Positions 12,331 through 24,989 of a DNA stretch of 64,000 nt are shown here, in pieces. The notes under the pieces were generated by a model that saw nothing but the letters and a program-made list of their open reading frames with translations, did no database searches and had not been told where the DNA came from. The DNA comes from Dromaius novaehollandiae (lineage: Eukaryota > Chordata > Aves > Casuariiformes > Dromaiidae), in assembly GCF_036370855.1 (NCBI RefSeq), contig NC_088101.1, positions 40,594,544-40,658,543 on the forward strand, written 5' to 3'. A program made the translations under genes and the position numbers. The number at the start of each line of letters is the position of its first letter. Positions within the stretch are counted from its first letter, which is position 1.

Positions 12331-13764
12331 CTGCAGGTGCCCCCGAAATTAGAGAGTATTGAGGGGCTTTTACATGCTGCCAAACACAGAACATACCGTG
12401 TAAACAGTGATAAACTTTTCAGAAATGCCTACAAAAATTCAGCACGCCTTTAAACATTTGGCTTTGAATCTTTAAAAACGCATCCAGTCCTGGCAACCTT
12501 TGCTGCCAGCAAAACTCCAAGGGAAGGACTTAAAGCGAAATCCAAATATAAATCACAGGTATGCACCTTTTCTTCTCTGATTTGGTTTTTTTTTAATGTT
12601 CTTCCAGAGAGCACCTTGTGAAACAACAGTGAGAGTATTTTAACAACAGACATTTCAAAATTTCAGAAGATTGGACTTTATGCTCAGGATGTTCAATAGT
12701 TAGTGGGGAAAGGATCTGTGCAGCAACATTTTGTAGTAGCTGTTTTTATTCTGTGTCTGGATATAATTACTTTTATGGGAAGAATATACATGGTTCACAG
12801 ACTTTCAGCATCTTTGTAAGCCTTGTTCATAGGCTATAAACAAATACAAATCTCACAAACAGCTTCTGTGCCCTTTTCCAGCAGAAATCAGAGATCGATA
12901 ATCCTATTTCTGTCCTAATTTCAACCAAAAGTATGCTCTGAATCAGTGAGACTCACCATCCTTAGTGAGCATAAAATTAAGCTATTAAAAAGACAACTTC
13001 CACTCTTTACTCTAAAAAAGTGGACAGCACATAAAATGATCCCGTGTACTATTTCTTTTGATTCAATATTCACTCCAGACATAAGCTGTATTTAATGGGT
13101 GCACACAAATTAATATAGAGACTATAGGCTACATTTTCAGACAGTCTCCACCATGACGGAAAACTGCTTCTGGCTGTAAAATTCATAGATGTGAATGTAC
13201 AAGCCTAGGAAGGATGTCCTCGCAATCCAGGGAGTGAGCAGATGTGGGCTTGCAGGCAGAGATTTTCTGAGTCAAAACTTAAAGCAGCTGTAGCTGAAAA
13301 TTTGACCAAGAAAAAGCGATATCATCATCATCAACCTCAAAATGTAATAGTAAGAATTTGACATCGTTATGCAGTTCATTTTTCATAAAATTCCTCATTT
13401 TGCAAATATCTGGCAGGCTTAAGAGGAATGTGGGGATTCTAATCACAGTTTCCATTCATTTTTTAAGTGCCTTTGTTCAGGTGATGTCTAAAACTGGATT
13501 ATTTCTTATGTCTTCAAGAATGGATGGAACTTACTCGATGCCAGTAATAATAAACGGATGGGTTTGGTAGCTCATAAAAATAAAGTCATGCCTGGAGAGA
13601 AATGGCGAAGCAGCCTGACAAATCTTCTGAACAGCAAAAGGATCATCAAATCAAGCAGTAGGGGTGGGTGTTCTGGATGCTAAAAATGCTGACTTTCTGT
13701 TTCATTTGACAGTGACATACAACCAAAAAGTTTTCCTGAGACAGCAAGACAATAAAGGAAATTT
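12331..13764. other. Intergenic, AT-rich, no gene seen
   Basis: No recognisable coding sequence, RNA gene or repeat. It ends where a CR1-like fragment begins. Confidence 0.5.
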
Positions 13765-13935
13765 TAGGCAGAATATTAGGAAAAATGTCCTAATGGTGAG
13801 AGCTATTATATGGGGAATATCCACCCGAGGGAAGTGGTAGAGGGAAGCCTAATTGCTTAATCTTTTAAAACTGGATTGGACAAAACACTGGAAAATATGC
13901 CGTGAATGAAGAACCATCTCCCACTGGCAGATGTC
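13765..13935 (+). mobile_element. CR1-like LINE 3' fragment, degenerate
   Basis: GAATATTAGGAAAAATGTCC followed by TAATGGTGAGAGC matches the 'gatattaggaaaaactttct ... gtgagggt' block of old CR1 copies. GGAAGTGGTAGA and AAACTGGATTGGACAAAACACTGG match the next blocks of the same 3' region. It is 5'-truncated and divergent. The exact subfamily is not assigned. Confidence 0.6.
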
Positions 13936-15339
13936 TGATTTCTGTAATCCTCTGAAAAGCCACCACCAGTGTCATTTGGGAAGTGATGGATGGTTGCCGT
14001 TTGGATGCCAAGACTTCCAAATGCCAAATCATTCACACCTGAGAGCTGTTATGCATAAAGGCGACATTCAGCACGGGTCCTAAGCACATACGTCTGGCAG
14101 GGAGCAGTCCCACAGGCATCGCGGGAGCTGCTCACGTTAAGATGCAGCGTCCACGTCTGAGAACGCTGCACCGACACGATGCGGCCTTCCTCAGCCTGGA
14201 AATGCACCCGCTACCTCCATCGCATGCAGCTGTGAAGCACTACCACGTATGCAGCACGACGGCACTCAGTTCAGAGTCTCACAGTCAGATTCTTTCAATA
14301 TTTGAGATGGCTTTTGCTTCTTTTGAAGCCCGGGCCTTTTGGCTAAGCTTTCATTTATCTATTTATTTATTTATTTTAAAGCTGAAGGACTTGTATACCC
14401 TTCATGCACCCAAAAGGTAGCACCAGATCAGGACAAATCAGTAATTGAAACATAATGCTAGAGGGAGCGTCTGAGCTTCACCAAAAATGCCCAGCTTCCG
14501 CTGCCCGTAAACCTGGAGCTCCTGTGGCCCCAGAGAGGGAAGTTTCCTGGCTAGCAAAGACACGGGCTCCCTGGCAACACCAGGGCGTTTATGGGGTAGC
14601 TAAGGGGAAGCCAGAAGAGAGCAAAGAGCAGAAAGGTAATGTGCTTTTTGATGAAAAATTTAACATTAATTGGAGATGCTCAAACTGGGAAGAAAGCAAA
14701 GGCTCTGGACAAACCTTGGGTGCTGCCATGACTACACTGAACTGAGCTAACCAGACAGTCAGGGCGACAGTAATGCTGGGAAAACAACAGAAGAAGGGAA
14801 GAAGAAACAAATCGAGCAAGTCCAGAAACCTACTGTTCCATAAAAAACAGCATGCTAAAAACTGTGACACCCAATCACATTATTGCTTTTACAGACAATC
14901 TCTATAGCTTGTGCAAACCTGGTCCTGCCTATTCCCCCGTGGAATAAAAACAGACAATGAGAAAGACAGACACGTTTTGTTCTGAAGGTTTCAAGGCTGA
15001 CAGTCAGTTCTGGGACTCTGCTAGTTTCAAATCTGCTAGTTAGTGCTCTGCACCTTCTCTGCGACCCATCACTGTCACCCCAAATAATGGCGCCTTCAGC
15101 CAGCAGAGAGTGCCTTGGGGTTTTCACGGGCAAAAATGAAGGAAGCACAAAAATATTTTCAATCAGTACTGGAACAAGCTCCACATTGCACAGCTGCAGC
15201 AAAAGCGCTGTCCCCCAGAGACCCTCTAGAATTTGATTAAGGTATATGGAAACTCGACTCATATTTTATGAACATTCATTTTTATGATATATTTTTAAAG
15301 GGACAGCATATATTTCCATTATGTGGAAGAAACGACCGC
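13936..15339. other. Intergenic, no gene seen
   Basis: Mixed composition with a small CpG-bearing patch at about 14090-14240 and an (ATTT)n tract at 14353-14377. The frames at 14455-14745 and 14855-15262 have no domain. Confidence 0.45.
14353..14377 (+). repeat. (ATTT)n simple repeat, imperfect
   Basis: About six ATTT units, with one altered, directly visible. Confidence 0.75.
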
Positions 15340-15860
15340 TGTTGCTTTGACAGGAGTAGTATGCTTCCAGCGCGAAGCAAGTCTTGACACCCGCTGAAGA
15401 AGCCATGGAAAGTAACACGGGAGCCGAGGAATTAGCTGTTGCGTGGGGCGTTTCTGCTCGACCGCGAAGAGGGGGAACCACCACGAACCAAGGTGGAAAC
15501 TGCAGTGATTTCATTTTCTGTTTTTAAAAGGGGCAATAACCGGGAGGAAGAGAAGAGTTTCAGATGCTGCTTTCCAATCACTCCGAATGAGGAGTGATCC
15601 TCACTTACTAGCTGAGGAGCAGGTGCTACCACCTGTGTCTAGCTATTAGCACCTCGGCTCTACCTTGGTGCAATGGCGACCTGCAAGTAGTTCGTGCCAT
15701 TAAGTCCATCGCGAACATGGCTTAGCCTAACTTGCCCGACCCTCGAAACGCGTCTGGGTCTTTCAAAGCAAATAATTTGGTCCCAACGAGCAGTGGGGCA
15801 CGCCTCCCGAGGAGCCGGGGCACTGGGGCTATCCGAGATTTACGCTCCTAATGAAAGCCG
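15340..15860. other. GC-rich, CpG-bearing patch
   Basis: Moderately GC-rich with scattered CpGs and no recognisable protein in any frame. Confidence 0.35.
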
Positions 15861-18800
15861 AATAAACCCCATGGTTTTCAGAGAGATGGTTACTCTGTGG
15901 AAGACGTACGTTGCTAAAACATCATTATCGCAGTAGGAACTCTCTCCATCTGTTTTTATGTAAATAATTTCAAGTGTGTGATTTATGCAATGGATTTTGT
16001 TTGAATTAGTTTTCACCAGTGAGATGAGGATAAAGATTTTCTTTTATATTACACAGCTGGTTTTACTTCTTCTTAGCATCCGATACTTTTATTATTTCTA
16101 CACAAATTCCTTTACTGCAGGAGATTTATGACTTATAGTAATGCTGCGTGGTGTGAATTTCTTATAGCTCATTCATTTGTCTTTCATGAGACTAATCTAG
16201 AGTGGAGATACTACGAAAAAAAGGTGATCTGAACCTGGTAAATATTACAGGACAGTTCCCCAAGAGTCGGGCACGCTGCCTCTTTCACGGTATCCAACAT
16301 TTTATGCATATCACTCAAAGAATTAACTAACTAGCTAATACAAACAGAACAGCAGACCTGAAGTTTTTCATGCCTCGAAATCCCTCAGAGATGTTAAAAA
16401 TGATGAGGTTTCAGAGATGAAAACTGTATTTTTATTACTTACTCAGACAAGAATCCCTAATCCCACATATGCTAATATGAATAATAAATAACAATAAACT
16501 GCAGGAGTAGTTTTGGAAGATGCACTGATGCAGAACACAAAGTTTCACGGGTCTAGCTGGAAACATTTTTTCAGAGGATGTCAAAATTTTCTGGGTGAAA
16601 ACCAAAGGTAGAAACGTTTAGGTAAAAACCTTTTTTCCTGAGTTGCTTGCATCAGAATAAGAGAATATAGGAAGAAGGGAATTATGTACACTGAAAACAT
16701 TTTCTTTTGGCTGTTTCAAAATGAAACCTTTTGGTATTCTTGTTTTGAAATTACATTATTTTTAGAAATCGTATTTGATTTAAATAATAAAAATAGAAAC
16801 AATCGCAAAAGAAAATAAAACAGTTTTAGCAAATTAAGTGTTTCACACAACCCAAAACACATGTGTACAGACCACGATGCCTGTCTGCCTGTCTGGCTAA
16901 GCAGTTCTTTGCGCAGCCCCTATGCGGAGGATCAAGGTTTACTGATAGAAGTGGTACGATTCAAGTTGCACATACTGATGTTTCCGATACTGAGATAAAT
17001 TACTGCCACATCAGCCAGCGGGTTACTAGCACAAGATTTTATTTTCTGCTCTGGAGTCTATTCGGTACGTATCAAAATCACGGAACTGGTAAATGGAGTG
17101 TGAGAGTGGCAAGGGGAAGCTAAGCATCACGGAGCCGCAGCAGTAGATCAGCATCATTTAAAATGCACTTCAGAGATTAAAGAGCGTAAGCAATTTCCCG
17201 GTATCAGCTGCCCTGATCTCTTTACAAATAAGCAAGGGCAGTGAGGCAGACAAGCAGCGATAGGCGCGCAGGACGCAGGAACCCCTTTTGGTTCAACCCC
17301 AGCCCTAGCTGCCCAGAGGATGGATTAAATACGCAGGGGCTGATGCAGAGAGGGCAAGGTGCAAAGCACGCGAGGAAAGAGGCAGCTCACAGAGGTGCTC
17401 GCTGGTCACGCAAAAAGCCTCCCAAAGTGGATTTGACTCCTGCTCCAAACAAGCTGCAACCCAGTTCCTCTGATCTTAAAACCTCTTAGGGAGTTCAGGA
17501 CACCTTCCCCTGGTTGCAAACACGCTCATTTGGTGGTGGTAGCACTGGCGGGCACAGTTGTCTCTGTTTGTGAATGCGTATGTATTTTTGAAGATGTATC
17601 CTAAGGTTTTCAGGAAGCTCATCTCCACTGGGCGTTCCCAGCCGTACGCCAGAGCGACCAACGCTCCCATCTCCTGTGGGACACTCACACGTTAAGTAGT
17701 TTTGCCATGCAGATTTGGGCTTTTCCAGAAGCTGAATACGTCTCTGCTCTAAACCTTGGATTCAGACTCATGCCTAGGTTCAAATTTTCAAAAGTTTGAC
17801 GTAAAATACATATCCTGGTGAAGGACTGTCCAATACCTGGCCACCCCAGCTGGAGGTACGTTGACAGTCCAGCACTTATTGCTATGTATTACTTTTATTA
17901 TGGGATAAGGTAAAAACCTATCTCCAAAAGCCCTGATCACTGCAGTGCTATGAGAAATGAGATTTTGCAGCTTGATCCCACCCCTAGAAACAACGAGGAA
18001 CAAAGTTACTGAACATCATGAAATACTCAGTTTCATTTCACCTTTGGGCCATTAGACCATTATCTAGTCTTATTTAAATCCTTCCTCTACATATGACATG
18101 GAAAGGTTGCGAAACTTGGAATTGACACTGCATCTCAAAAGCCAAGGACTGAAACGCTCCAAGAAAAAAAACAGTTTTTCCCATATTACATTTTACTCTT
18201 CAAGTTTAAGTGAACCAATTAAACAGTATTAACCCAGTCTAGATACAGCAAACGGTATAGAGCAGAACACAATACAACATCAGAGAGAAAGAATGGATGT
18301 AAAAAATGGTTTCTGGGCAGTGTCTGTTACCTCATGCCTGATAAAAAGCTTTGGTGACTACACTGAATTACTATGTAGGCATATTAAAGTTGCCTTCTGT
18401 TTTTAATGCTTCTTTGAAAAAACTGAGCAAGCAGTTACTGATATAGTTTATCCTGGTAAAGAAAGGTTGGTCCCTTCTTTAGTGAGAATGGGGTTAAGCA
18501 TGCAGTTTCTTTTTGTTTCCTATACCCGCAGCCTCTAAATTGGAGCTCTTTGACTTGAAATAAACCACTGGAGACCAGTGGATCAATGCATAGGCAGATC
18601 TGGCTAAAGAATTACTGCACTCCTGCCACAAGGCTAGCATCAAGTTATGCTGGACATAAAACATGGGAAATAGCATGACCCTGTTAACTTACAGGATATG
18701 TTTCATTATCATACAACTCTATTGTTTGTGGGGAACATTTCTAATCTCAGCTTCTATCAGTTGTTACAACATAATGGTGGAAGAAAGAAAACCACAAGAT

Positions 18801-19170
18801 TTCCTGACGTCTCCTTTGAGTTAGGAAAATAAATCCAAGTAAATATATTTTTAAAGAATTTATTTAGTTCCTTCTCCGTGCTCTGTATTGCCACAAGAAC
18901 TTTGCCTTTACCCCAAACTGTTGTTTTTCCTATCATATTTGTCATAGTCCTTACAAGTCTGCTTCTATTCTACAGACTGGTCAATAACAATTAACTGCAC
19001 ATATTTGATAGCTGATACCCAAACTTCAGTCTGTCCTCACCAATCTGTTTAATCCTCTGAGTCACACGGTGCAAAGAGCTCCATGTACCGAAGCGCAGGT
19101 TGGAAGGAAGCAAAGTGCCCTTCAAAACGGGAAAAACAGAGCTGTTAACAGCCTTCCCAAAGCTGGGAAC
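15861..19170. other. Intergenic, mostly AT-rich, no gene seen
   Basis: No coding sequence is recognised. The block at 15950-16210 is AT-rich and non-repetitive. The stretch at 16560-16770 has repeated AAAATTTTC and TTCAAAATGAAACC-like motifs reminiscent of old palindromic repeats in reptile genomes. A mild GC patch occurs at 17220-17480. Confidence 0.4.
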
Positions 19171-19430
19171 CAGGCGCGCGGGCTGGAGCCCCATCTGCCG
19201 GCATCCTCCCCCTCAGCGGCTTGCGCCGGGGCCTTGCACCTCGAGCGGCTCGGCACGGCCGTGGGCGCCCGCAGCCCTGTCGTGCCCAGGAGGACGGCGC
19301 AGAACTGCTCCCCCGGAGCGCAGGGCGCCGCGTCTCGCCCCACAGCGCGGCGTAGCCCCGCGCCCCTGCGGCGCCAGCGTGGAGGACACCCACAGAAGCG
19401 GCGGGCCTTTTCCTCTGCGAGGCAGGCGTT
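19171..19430. other. Orphan CpG island, the densest in the window
   Basis: I count about 34 CpGs in 260 bases, so CpG is near the number expected from its very high GC content and shows no depletion. The flanks are AT-rich. Frames on both strands are open only because stops are rare in GC-rich DNA. No start site or splice site can be tied to a gene. It could be a promoter of an unannotated transcript, an unmethylated enhancer, or a gene-conversion hotspot. Confidence 0.55.
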
Positions 19431-19899
19431 TCAGCAAAACAGCGGGTTATTGCAGCAAGATCATTTTCCAAGACTCGAAATCTTTTGCTTTCTGGGTACC
19501 ACTGACCTTGCCCGAGGCCTTCTCTGGGTGGAGGGGAGTAGATTCTTGCAAGGTTGATTGGCTGCCAAGCAAATTAAATATGTTTATTTTTTCTCAGCAC
19601 GTTACTGTAAGTATTCTCCCTGTAAAACATCCTTTCACTGTCTGTCTTGTTTAACTGTCAGAGGACATTCGCATATGTTCCCTTTTCCCATATTCACTGT
19701 TGTAAGCACAATTTGTGTATGAATTTCTTGCCACATGCATTCCTCAGAGGACAGAGTGGCCCAGACAGCTGTGGAGAAATCCTGGCTTGCGTGAACGTCT
19801 CAAGAACTTGGAGTATCTACAGGCGCCCAAAGCAACTTTTTACATCGCCACATTTTATATTTAATAGTCACCGGCTAAAATACACAAAAACTAGAGAGA
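19431..19899. other. Intergenic, AT-rich, no gene seen
   Basis: Between the CpG island and a CR1 fragment. No coding sequence is supported. Confidence 0.5.
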
Positions 19900-20280
19900 G
19901 AGTCTAGAGGAGAGATCAACAAGAATCATCTCACAAACATGACCTCTGAGGAAAGGCTGAACAAACTGAGGTTGCTCAGGAGGCTCTTGAGAAGAAAAGA
20001 CCCAGAAAGGACACAGGAACAACCCTCAGCTACGTAAAGGGCTGTCACGCTGCAGGGGGAAGCAATAAATTGTTCTCTGCATCCATGGGGATAGGGCAAG
20101 ATGTGGTGGGCTTAGCTTACAGCTAAGGCAACTCAAATCAGACATTTTGGAGAACTTTCCAAGAAGACGGATAGCGCAGCACCGAGCTGCCTTGCCTGCA
20201 GAGGTTGCGGCATCTCTGTGCTTAGGGAAAATAAGGCAGACTTTTGTCAAGAATGACACCAGTATAACTGACCTGGCTCT
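19900..20280 (+). mobile_element. CR1 LINE fragment, degenerate, about 380 bp
   Basis: The order of blocks follows old CR1 3' sequence: CTCTGAGGAAAGGCTGAA, TACGTAAAGGGCTGT, AATAAATTGTTCTCTGCATCC, GGGGATAGGGCAAGA, then GCCTGCAGAGGTTG and a diverged tail to about 20280. It is the longest CR1 piece here. The frames inside are broken. Confidence 0.75.
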
Positions 20281-21223
20281 AGTGCACAGGAATGGATCTG
20301 GAAATCCTTTTCCAGCTCCAAGTCTTAGTTTCCTGGGAGCAAACAGGTGTGTCCTGGTGTTACCCTCCCAGGAAGAAGGAAATCTGGCCTCCCAGAGAGG
20401 TATCTGGAGAACAGCAGAAGAGCACAGGAGGCTGATGAAGATATGGAGCAGCTGAACACAGATTTTTCAGAATTAGAGGTCTAAATGTAGGCAGAAATTA
20501 CACCCAAGTTCTACTTTAGCCTCTTAAATATTCTTCCCCCACACACTTTGGAGCTTAAGTTTGCCTCTTCCCTACGACTGTCTTGTGAATAGTTTTAATG
20601 AGGATCAGACTTTTGTCTAAACACATTCAGTATCTCCTAACATTTTAGGGCAAAATTACATCATTTTTCTTTGTTCTTGCACATATTCTCAACTCTACAA
20701 GCTAAATTTAGTTACAAAAACTCAGGGGCCATTGTAGAATCCAAAAAGCGGATGGAAAATTGGCCATGTTAGAGTAGACAATAAGGAGTCTTTGTGTAAA
20801 ACTGAGAATTCCCATGGTCAACAGCTAGGTGTGGGGGGAGGAAGGGGAAAGCAAGGAAATCTTTAAGGAAAGATAACTGACAGAATGCAATACTAAGTTT
20901 CAAATGTTTCCAAATCTCTGCCACGAGCATCAGTGCACGTAATAGAAATCATGTCAGTATGCAAATGTTTTGAATTCAGTTATTGTCTTTTCATATTTTA
21001 TTGGTTTATTTAGTCATAGTATTAACAGTAAAAATATCTCTTCAGTATAATGCCTTCAGGGATATTAAAGAAAGCTCCTTTATTATTTCACACAACTCCT
21101 GAGAATAGTATACATGTTTCAAATAGACGCAGCAGATCAGCAATAGCCAACTGTGTGCATTGCCTCACACAACATATAAATTCACCATTTCACATTTTTC
21201 ACTGGTGCAAAGGGGTAATAGGA
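20281..21223. other. Intergenic, AT-rich, no gene seen
   Basis: No gene, RNA or repeat is recognisable between the CR1 fragment and the (GAAAA)n array. Confidence 0.5.
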
Positions 21224-21326
21224 AGAAAAGAAAAGAAAAGAAAAGAAAAGAAAAGAAAAGAAAAGAAAAGAAAAGAAAAGAAAAGAAAAGAAAAGAAAAG
21301 AAAAGAAAAGAAAAGAAAAGAAAAGA
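21224..21326 (+). repeat. (GAAAA)n pentanucleotide microsatellite, about 20 units
   Basis: About 103 bases of uninterrupted 5-bp units, in register from 21224 to 21326. Because 5 is not a multiple of 3, every plus frame reads through it as a Lys/Arg/Glu repeat, which explains the long frames at 21050-21382 and 21160-21393. These are not genes. Confidence 0.95.
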
Positions 21327-22679
21327 CCAGCGAGCTAGGAAAAAATCCTACAGTCAAGCAATACAGAGAGACAGACACTTAGGCCTCTTTTAAATCACAT
21401 CTTCCTAACCCTTCTGCTAGTTCCTGACATGTAACTAATACCAACTTACACTCTCATCTGTTTGGGTGTAAGTCTGGAAGAAAAATGTATATGTCAGCTC
21501 TGGATTTTGCCCAGCACACAGAACCCCATGTACATCTCAAATGTCTCAAACATGTCTCTCGCCAAGGACTAAATATTGATCAGCATTTTAAAAGACATTT
21601 GGTGGTAAGTGAAAGAACTCCAGGGAGAAAGGAAACGTTGCTGTGACACAAGTTTTAAAAAACGTCGTTTATTTGCAAACCGCTCCGAAGGCGGCAGGCC
21701 TGGTGAGGGGGGTTAACAGGGGGCACTCAGGCCATCTGCTCACACACCAGATAATTCATTACACCACGCCACTGACATACATGTAAGAAAAAAAATGATA
21801 GGACGTTTCTTCGCATCTGTTACGTACATCTATGCGTACTCATGTACAAGCAAAATAAGGTCAAACTCAGCAACCTTCGAGATGGCAGTGCGTGAAGGCT
21901 TCTCCTTCCCCGCTTGCTTGCACACACATTGAACCACAAATCACTCCAAGAAAGCCAAAAGACAGTGCAACAAACAGAATAAACACTCAGACTGAGCAGG
22001 ACGGAGACCTCTAAACCCCTTAGGCATGTGAGTAGTTCACAACAGAATTTCTTTTGGCTGCACCCAGCATTTGCTTTTCAAAATCAGCATCATGTGTTTT
22101 GCTCCGCCTTATCTATTTGCTATTAGTGTCTTTTTTGCCGTTGCAAACAACCAACATAACAGGAAGGAATTTCCGGCACTTGATGAAGCCCAAATTACCC
22201 TTTTAGGCGCCTGCAGGGGGTAATGGCTCCCCACCCTGAGCCAGGTCCTGGCACCTTCCCAAGCACCGCGTACAGCCAAGGCTGCTCAAAAGCTTCACTG
22301 GGCTAAGGGACCCCAGACCACTACCCAGCTCCTGCCCATAGAGATTTGTCTTCTTTGTCCTCTCTGGCTTCTTCTTGGGCTTAAATCAAAACTGTAAAGA
22401 CTGTTTGTTTAGTTGCTGAAGAGATTAACTACTGGACAACACGCAGTTAATTTCTTGGGTGTGGTTCATTAGCTTCAGACACTTTCTGGCAGATACACGT
22501 GTGTTTCTTAGTAAAGCCCATTGGATTACTGGATTTTTTACAGCCCAGTGGCAAGCCAGTGCCACAGGCAAAATTTTAAAAGCCCAGAGCACCATTACAC
22601 CGCTAGATATGCGCTTATCGATACTCAGTAAAGAAGGCCCCAGCTCTTGCTACACCAGCACCAGGATTTACACAGTTAC
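21327..22679. other. Intergenic, no gene seen
   Basis: Mixed composition with a modest GC stretch near 22200-22330. No domain in any frame. Confidence 0.45.
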
Positions 22680-22960
22680 TCTAGGTGTCTCCCCCGGGCC
22701 GGACCCACCTGGCGGTGCTCGGTCCCCTTTCGCTCCCTCGTCGCAGGGCAGGAGCTGGAGCTCCTCAGGCTCCGATGGACGCTCGCTGCAGGAGGAAGCC
22801 CTGTGCCGAGGCTGGAGGAGGCCTCCTGGGACGGAGGCAATCAGCAGCCACCTGGACCGCCCCTCCTGCGAGTCCCGGGTCAAGGCGTGCTCAGCCCCAG
22901 AAGCACAGCAGTGCATTCAAATCTGTGCGAAACCCGAGTGTGCTGTCCCTAGAGTGACTC
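22680..22960. other. GC-rich, CpG-bearing patch
   Basis: GC-rich with many CpGs. It contains the end of a 171-codon plus frame (22459-22974) and overlapping frames on both strands, none with a known domain. Confidence 0.4.
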
Positions 22961-24989
22961 TGCAAGTGAAGTGAAATCAGTCAAAGTCACTTCATGTCCC
23001 CTAAAACCACAGATGAATTTAACGTGGATTTTTAATTCCCCTTTAAAAGTACTTCCAGGCTAATTATCCCCTATGCCCTTTTCTCAATCGGTCCTAAATA
23101 GGCCCTTTCAAGTTCATTTGTTGTCTAGGAATTGTATGCATTTATATATATATATACACACACACACATATATGAGTACATATATAATGATATAAAATTT
23201 GAATATATAGAGAGAATTTATGTATATATATTAAAAAGTATATAAATACTTTATCTTTGACAGATTGATAGCTAGATGTAACTCGTTGCATTTAACTGTA
23301 GTATTACTTCTAATCTGCTGGCTTTTTCACATCTTCACACTGATTATGTTTTGGGGTAAATTCCAAAACCTCAATTGGGGTTTTGCATTTCATTGTACCC
23401 ATTTTCACACTTCTCCAGTCTCACAGCTAGCTGCTATGTATTGAGGTTCACAGGGCCTTTACTATTGGGAACACAGGTGAATCCTTGGTTTTTTAAAGCA
23501 AAGGTCCAAGTTTGGTGTTGTCTGAAATTCATAACAGACTTCATATCCAGAATATCACACTGAATCTGCAGTTTATTTGTGCTAAATCCAAGTCTGCCGC
23601 AGCAGAAGGTCCTTGAGATCCCTGTTAAACTGTGACTTGCCTGCAGTCCTCTTTTTTCCAATGGTAGTACACAGAAAAGTAGGTATTGCAAAGTGCCCAG
23701 TGCAGCAGACAGCTGCATGAAGGTGCTACAGTACTTTAGTGGTGAATCTTGGGGCCAGCCCATCATCATGTAAATCCACACTCTTTTGTGACTGATGTTT
23801 TGTATGAACCTGGTACCATCAGTGTCTCCGGAAGTCAAACAAAACAGCTCATCAGTGCCGAATCCACAAGCCCTGCTTTGCAAATTAAAGGATCTTCATG
23901 AAGTCTTTCAGTATCAGCAGGCTATTTAGAAATGGAATTTGTGGCACTCTGCAAGAGATTTCTGTAATTTCAATTAGGCTTTCTTTGGAATGGACTATCT
24001 GAGAGAAAACAGTTTTGGAAAACAAAAGCTTTATCTACTTATTAGCAAGTCAATAAAAGCCATGAAGACTCCAAACTTCTGCTTTGGCTTTGTGTGTGCT
24101 AACAGGCCAAACAACCTAGCTTCATTTGAAACTGGTTTCAAATTACTTGCAGATGGCTGGATGTAGATGAAAGACTCCATAAAGGTGTTCCTTATTCTAC
24201 TCTCTACTCCCTAGACTATTGGGCTATGTGCTGACACTTGGATGCTTGTTTTACAATATCATTTGACATGTGGGATTTATGTGTCAAAATTTCATTTAAA
24301 GCCAAGAAAATGTCAGCTCGCAAGTACAGAGAAGCAGCAAAAGACTGTGCTTTTCAAGACAGAAGTCAGTGAGTTGGACACTGCCAAGTCTTAACCCTGT
24401 ACCAAGCACACACACACACAAAAATTTGACCCAACTGCCAGCAAACTGAGATTCCTTTGGTGTGTTGTGCTGAGATTCCATTACTGCCTTTATCATTAAG
24501 AAAATAATGTAATAAAATGAGACCTTTTCCCTGAATGCATTAATAAAGATAACTTGTTGGTCAAGCTCCAAAACCACTGGAGCCACATTTAATTTACTGC
24601 TTTTATGGATTTAGGATTTGGTTTGCTGTTATGTTCAGTCCACTGCAACGATATAATGGGAAATTGTAATGGCGTGTTTAAAAGAAAGGGTTCATAATCT
24701 ATCACTGAAACTTTAAAAAGTCTTGCGCAAAGATGCACAATTAAACGCTACCAAAAATGGCCATTTCACATGGTTTCACCACAGCTCACCAAAGCGGGTC
24801 AGGGGAAAGACCCAAATAACCACCAGTTTTTGTGTTAGTCACCTTAAAACAGCTTGGGGAGGAGAACTGCTAAAAAAGCGCTAAAGGCTGGCAACCCCCT
24901 TCTGCTGCTCCTCACAGTAACAGCGTCTGTGCATTACCTCATAAAACACCAGCTGACATACTGCCTGACTGCAAATCAATAAAAAAATA
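22961..24989. other. Intergenic, AT-rich, no gene seen
   Basis: Includes a TA/CA simple repeat at 23142-23250 and (CA)7 at 24407-24420. A 149-codon minus frame at 23434-23883 has no recognisable domain and is not called. Confidence 0.45.
23142..23250. repeat. (TA)n-(CA)n simple repeat and AT-rich tract
   Basis: Pure TA repeats run into CA repeats at about 23143-23169, followed by a degenerate TATA-rich tract to about 23250. Confidence 0.85.

Noticed and set aside
11921..12394. 157-codon minus frame and overlapping plus frames
   Set aside because: Explained by scarce stop codons in CpG-rich DNA; Arg/Gly/Pro-rich low-complexity translation.
16560..16770. Possible old palindromic DNA transposon with AAAATTTTC motifs, also near 31900-32060 and 40455-40600
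   Set aside because: The motifs are low complexity and the arms cannot be paired reliably by eye.
17281..17310. GGTTCAACCCC resembling a tRNA T-loop
   Set aside because: No matching acceptor stem, D-loop or anticodon arm around it.
18030..18110. Possible CR1-like stretch (GGGCCATTAGACCATTATCTAGTC)
   Set aside because: Only one short block resembles known repeats; too little to call.
21050..21393. Two long plus frames rich in Lys, Arg and Glu
   Set aside because: They are the (GAAAA)n microsatellite read in different frames.
22459..22974. 171-codon plus frame
   Set aside because: Spans an AT-rich part and a CpG patch; no domain and no support for translation.
23434..23883. 149-codon minus frame
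   Set aside because: AT-rich setting makes the length mildly notable, but no domain or splice context is visible.
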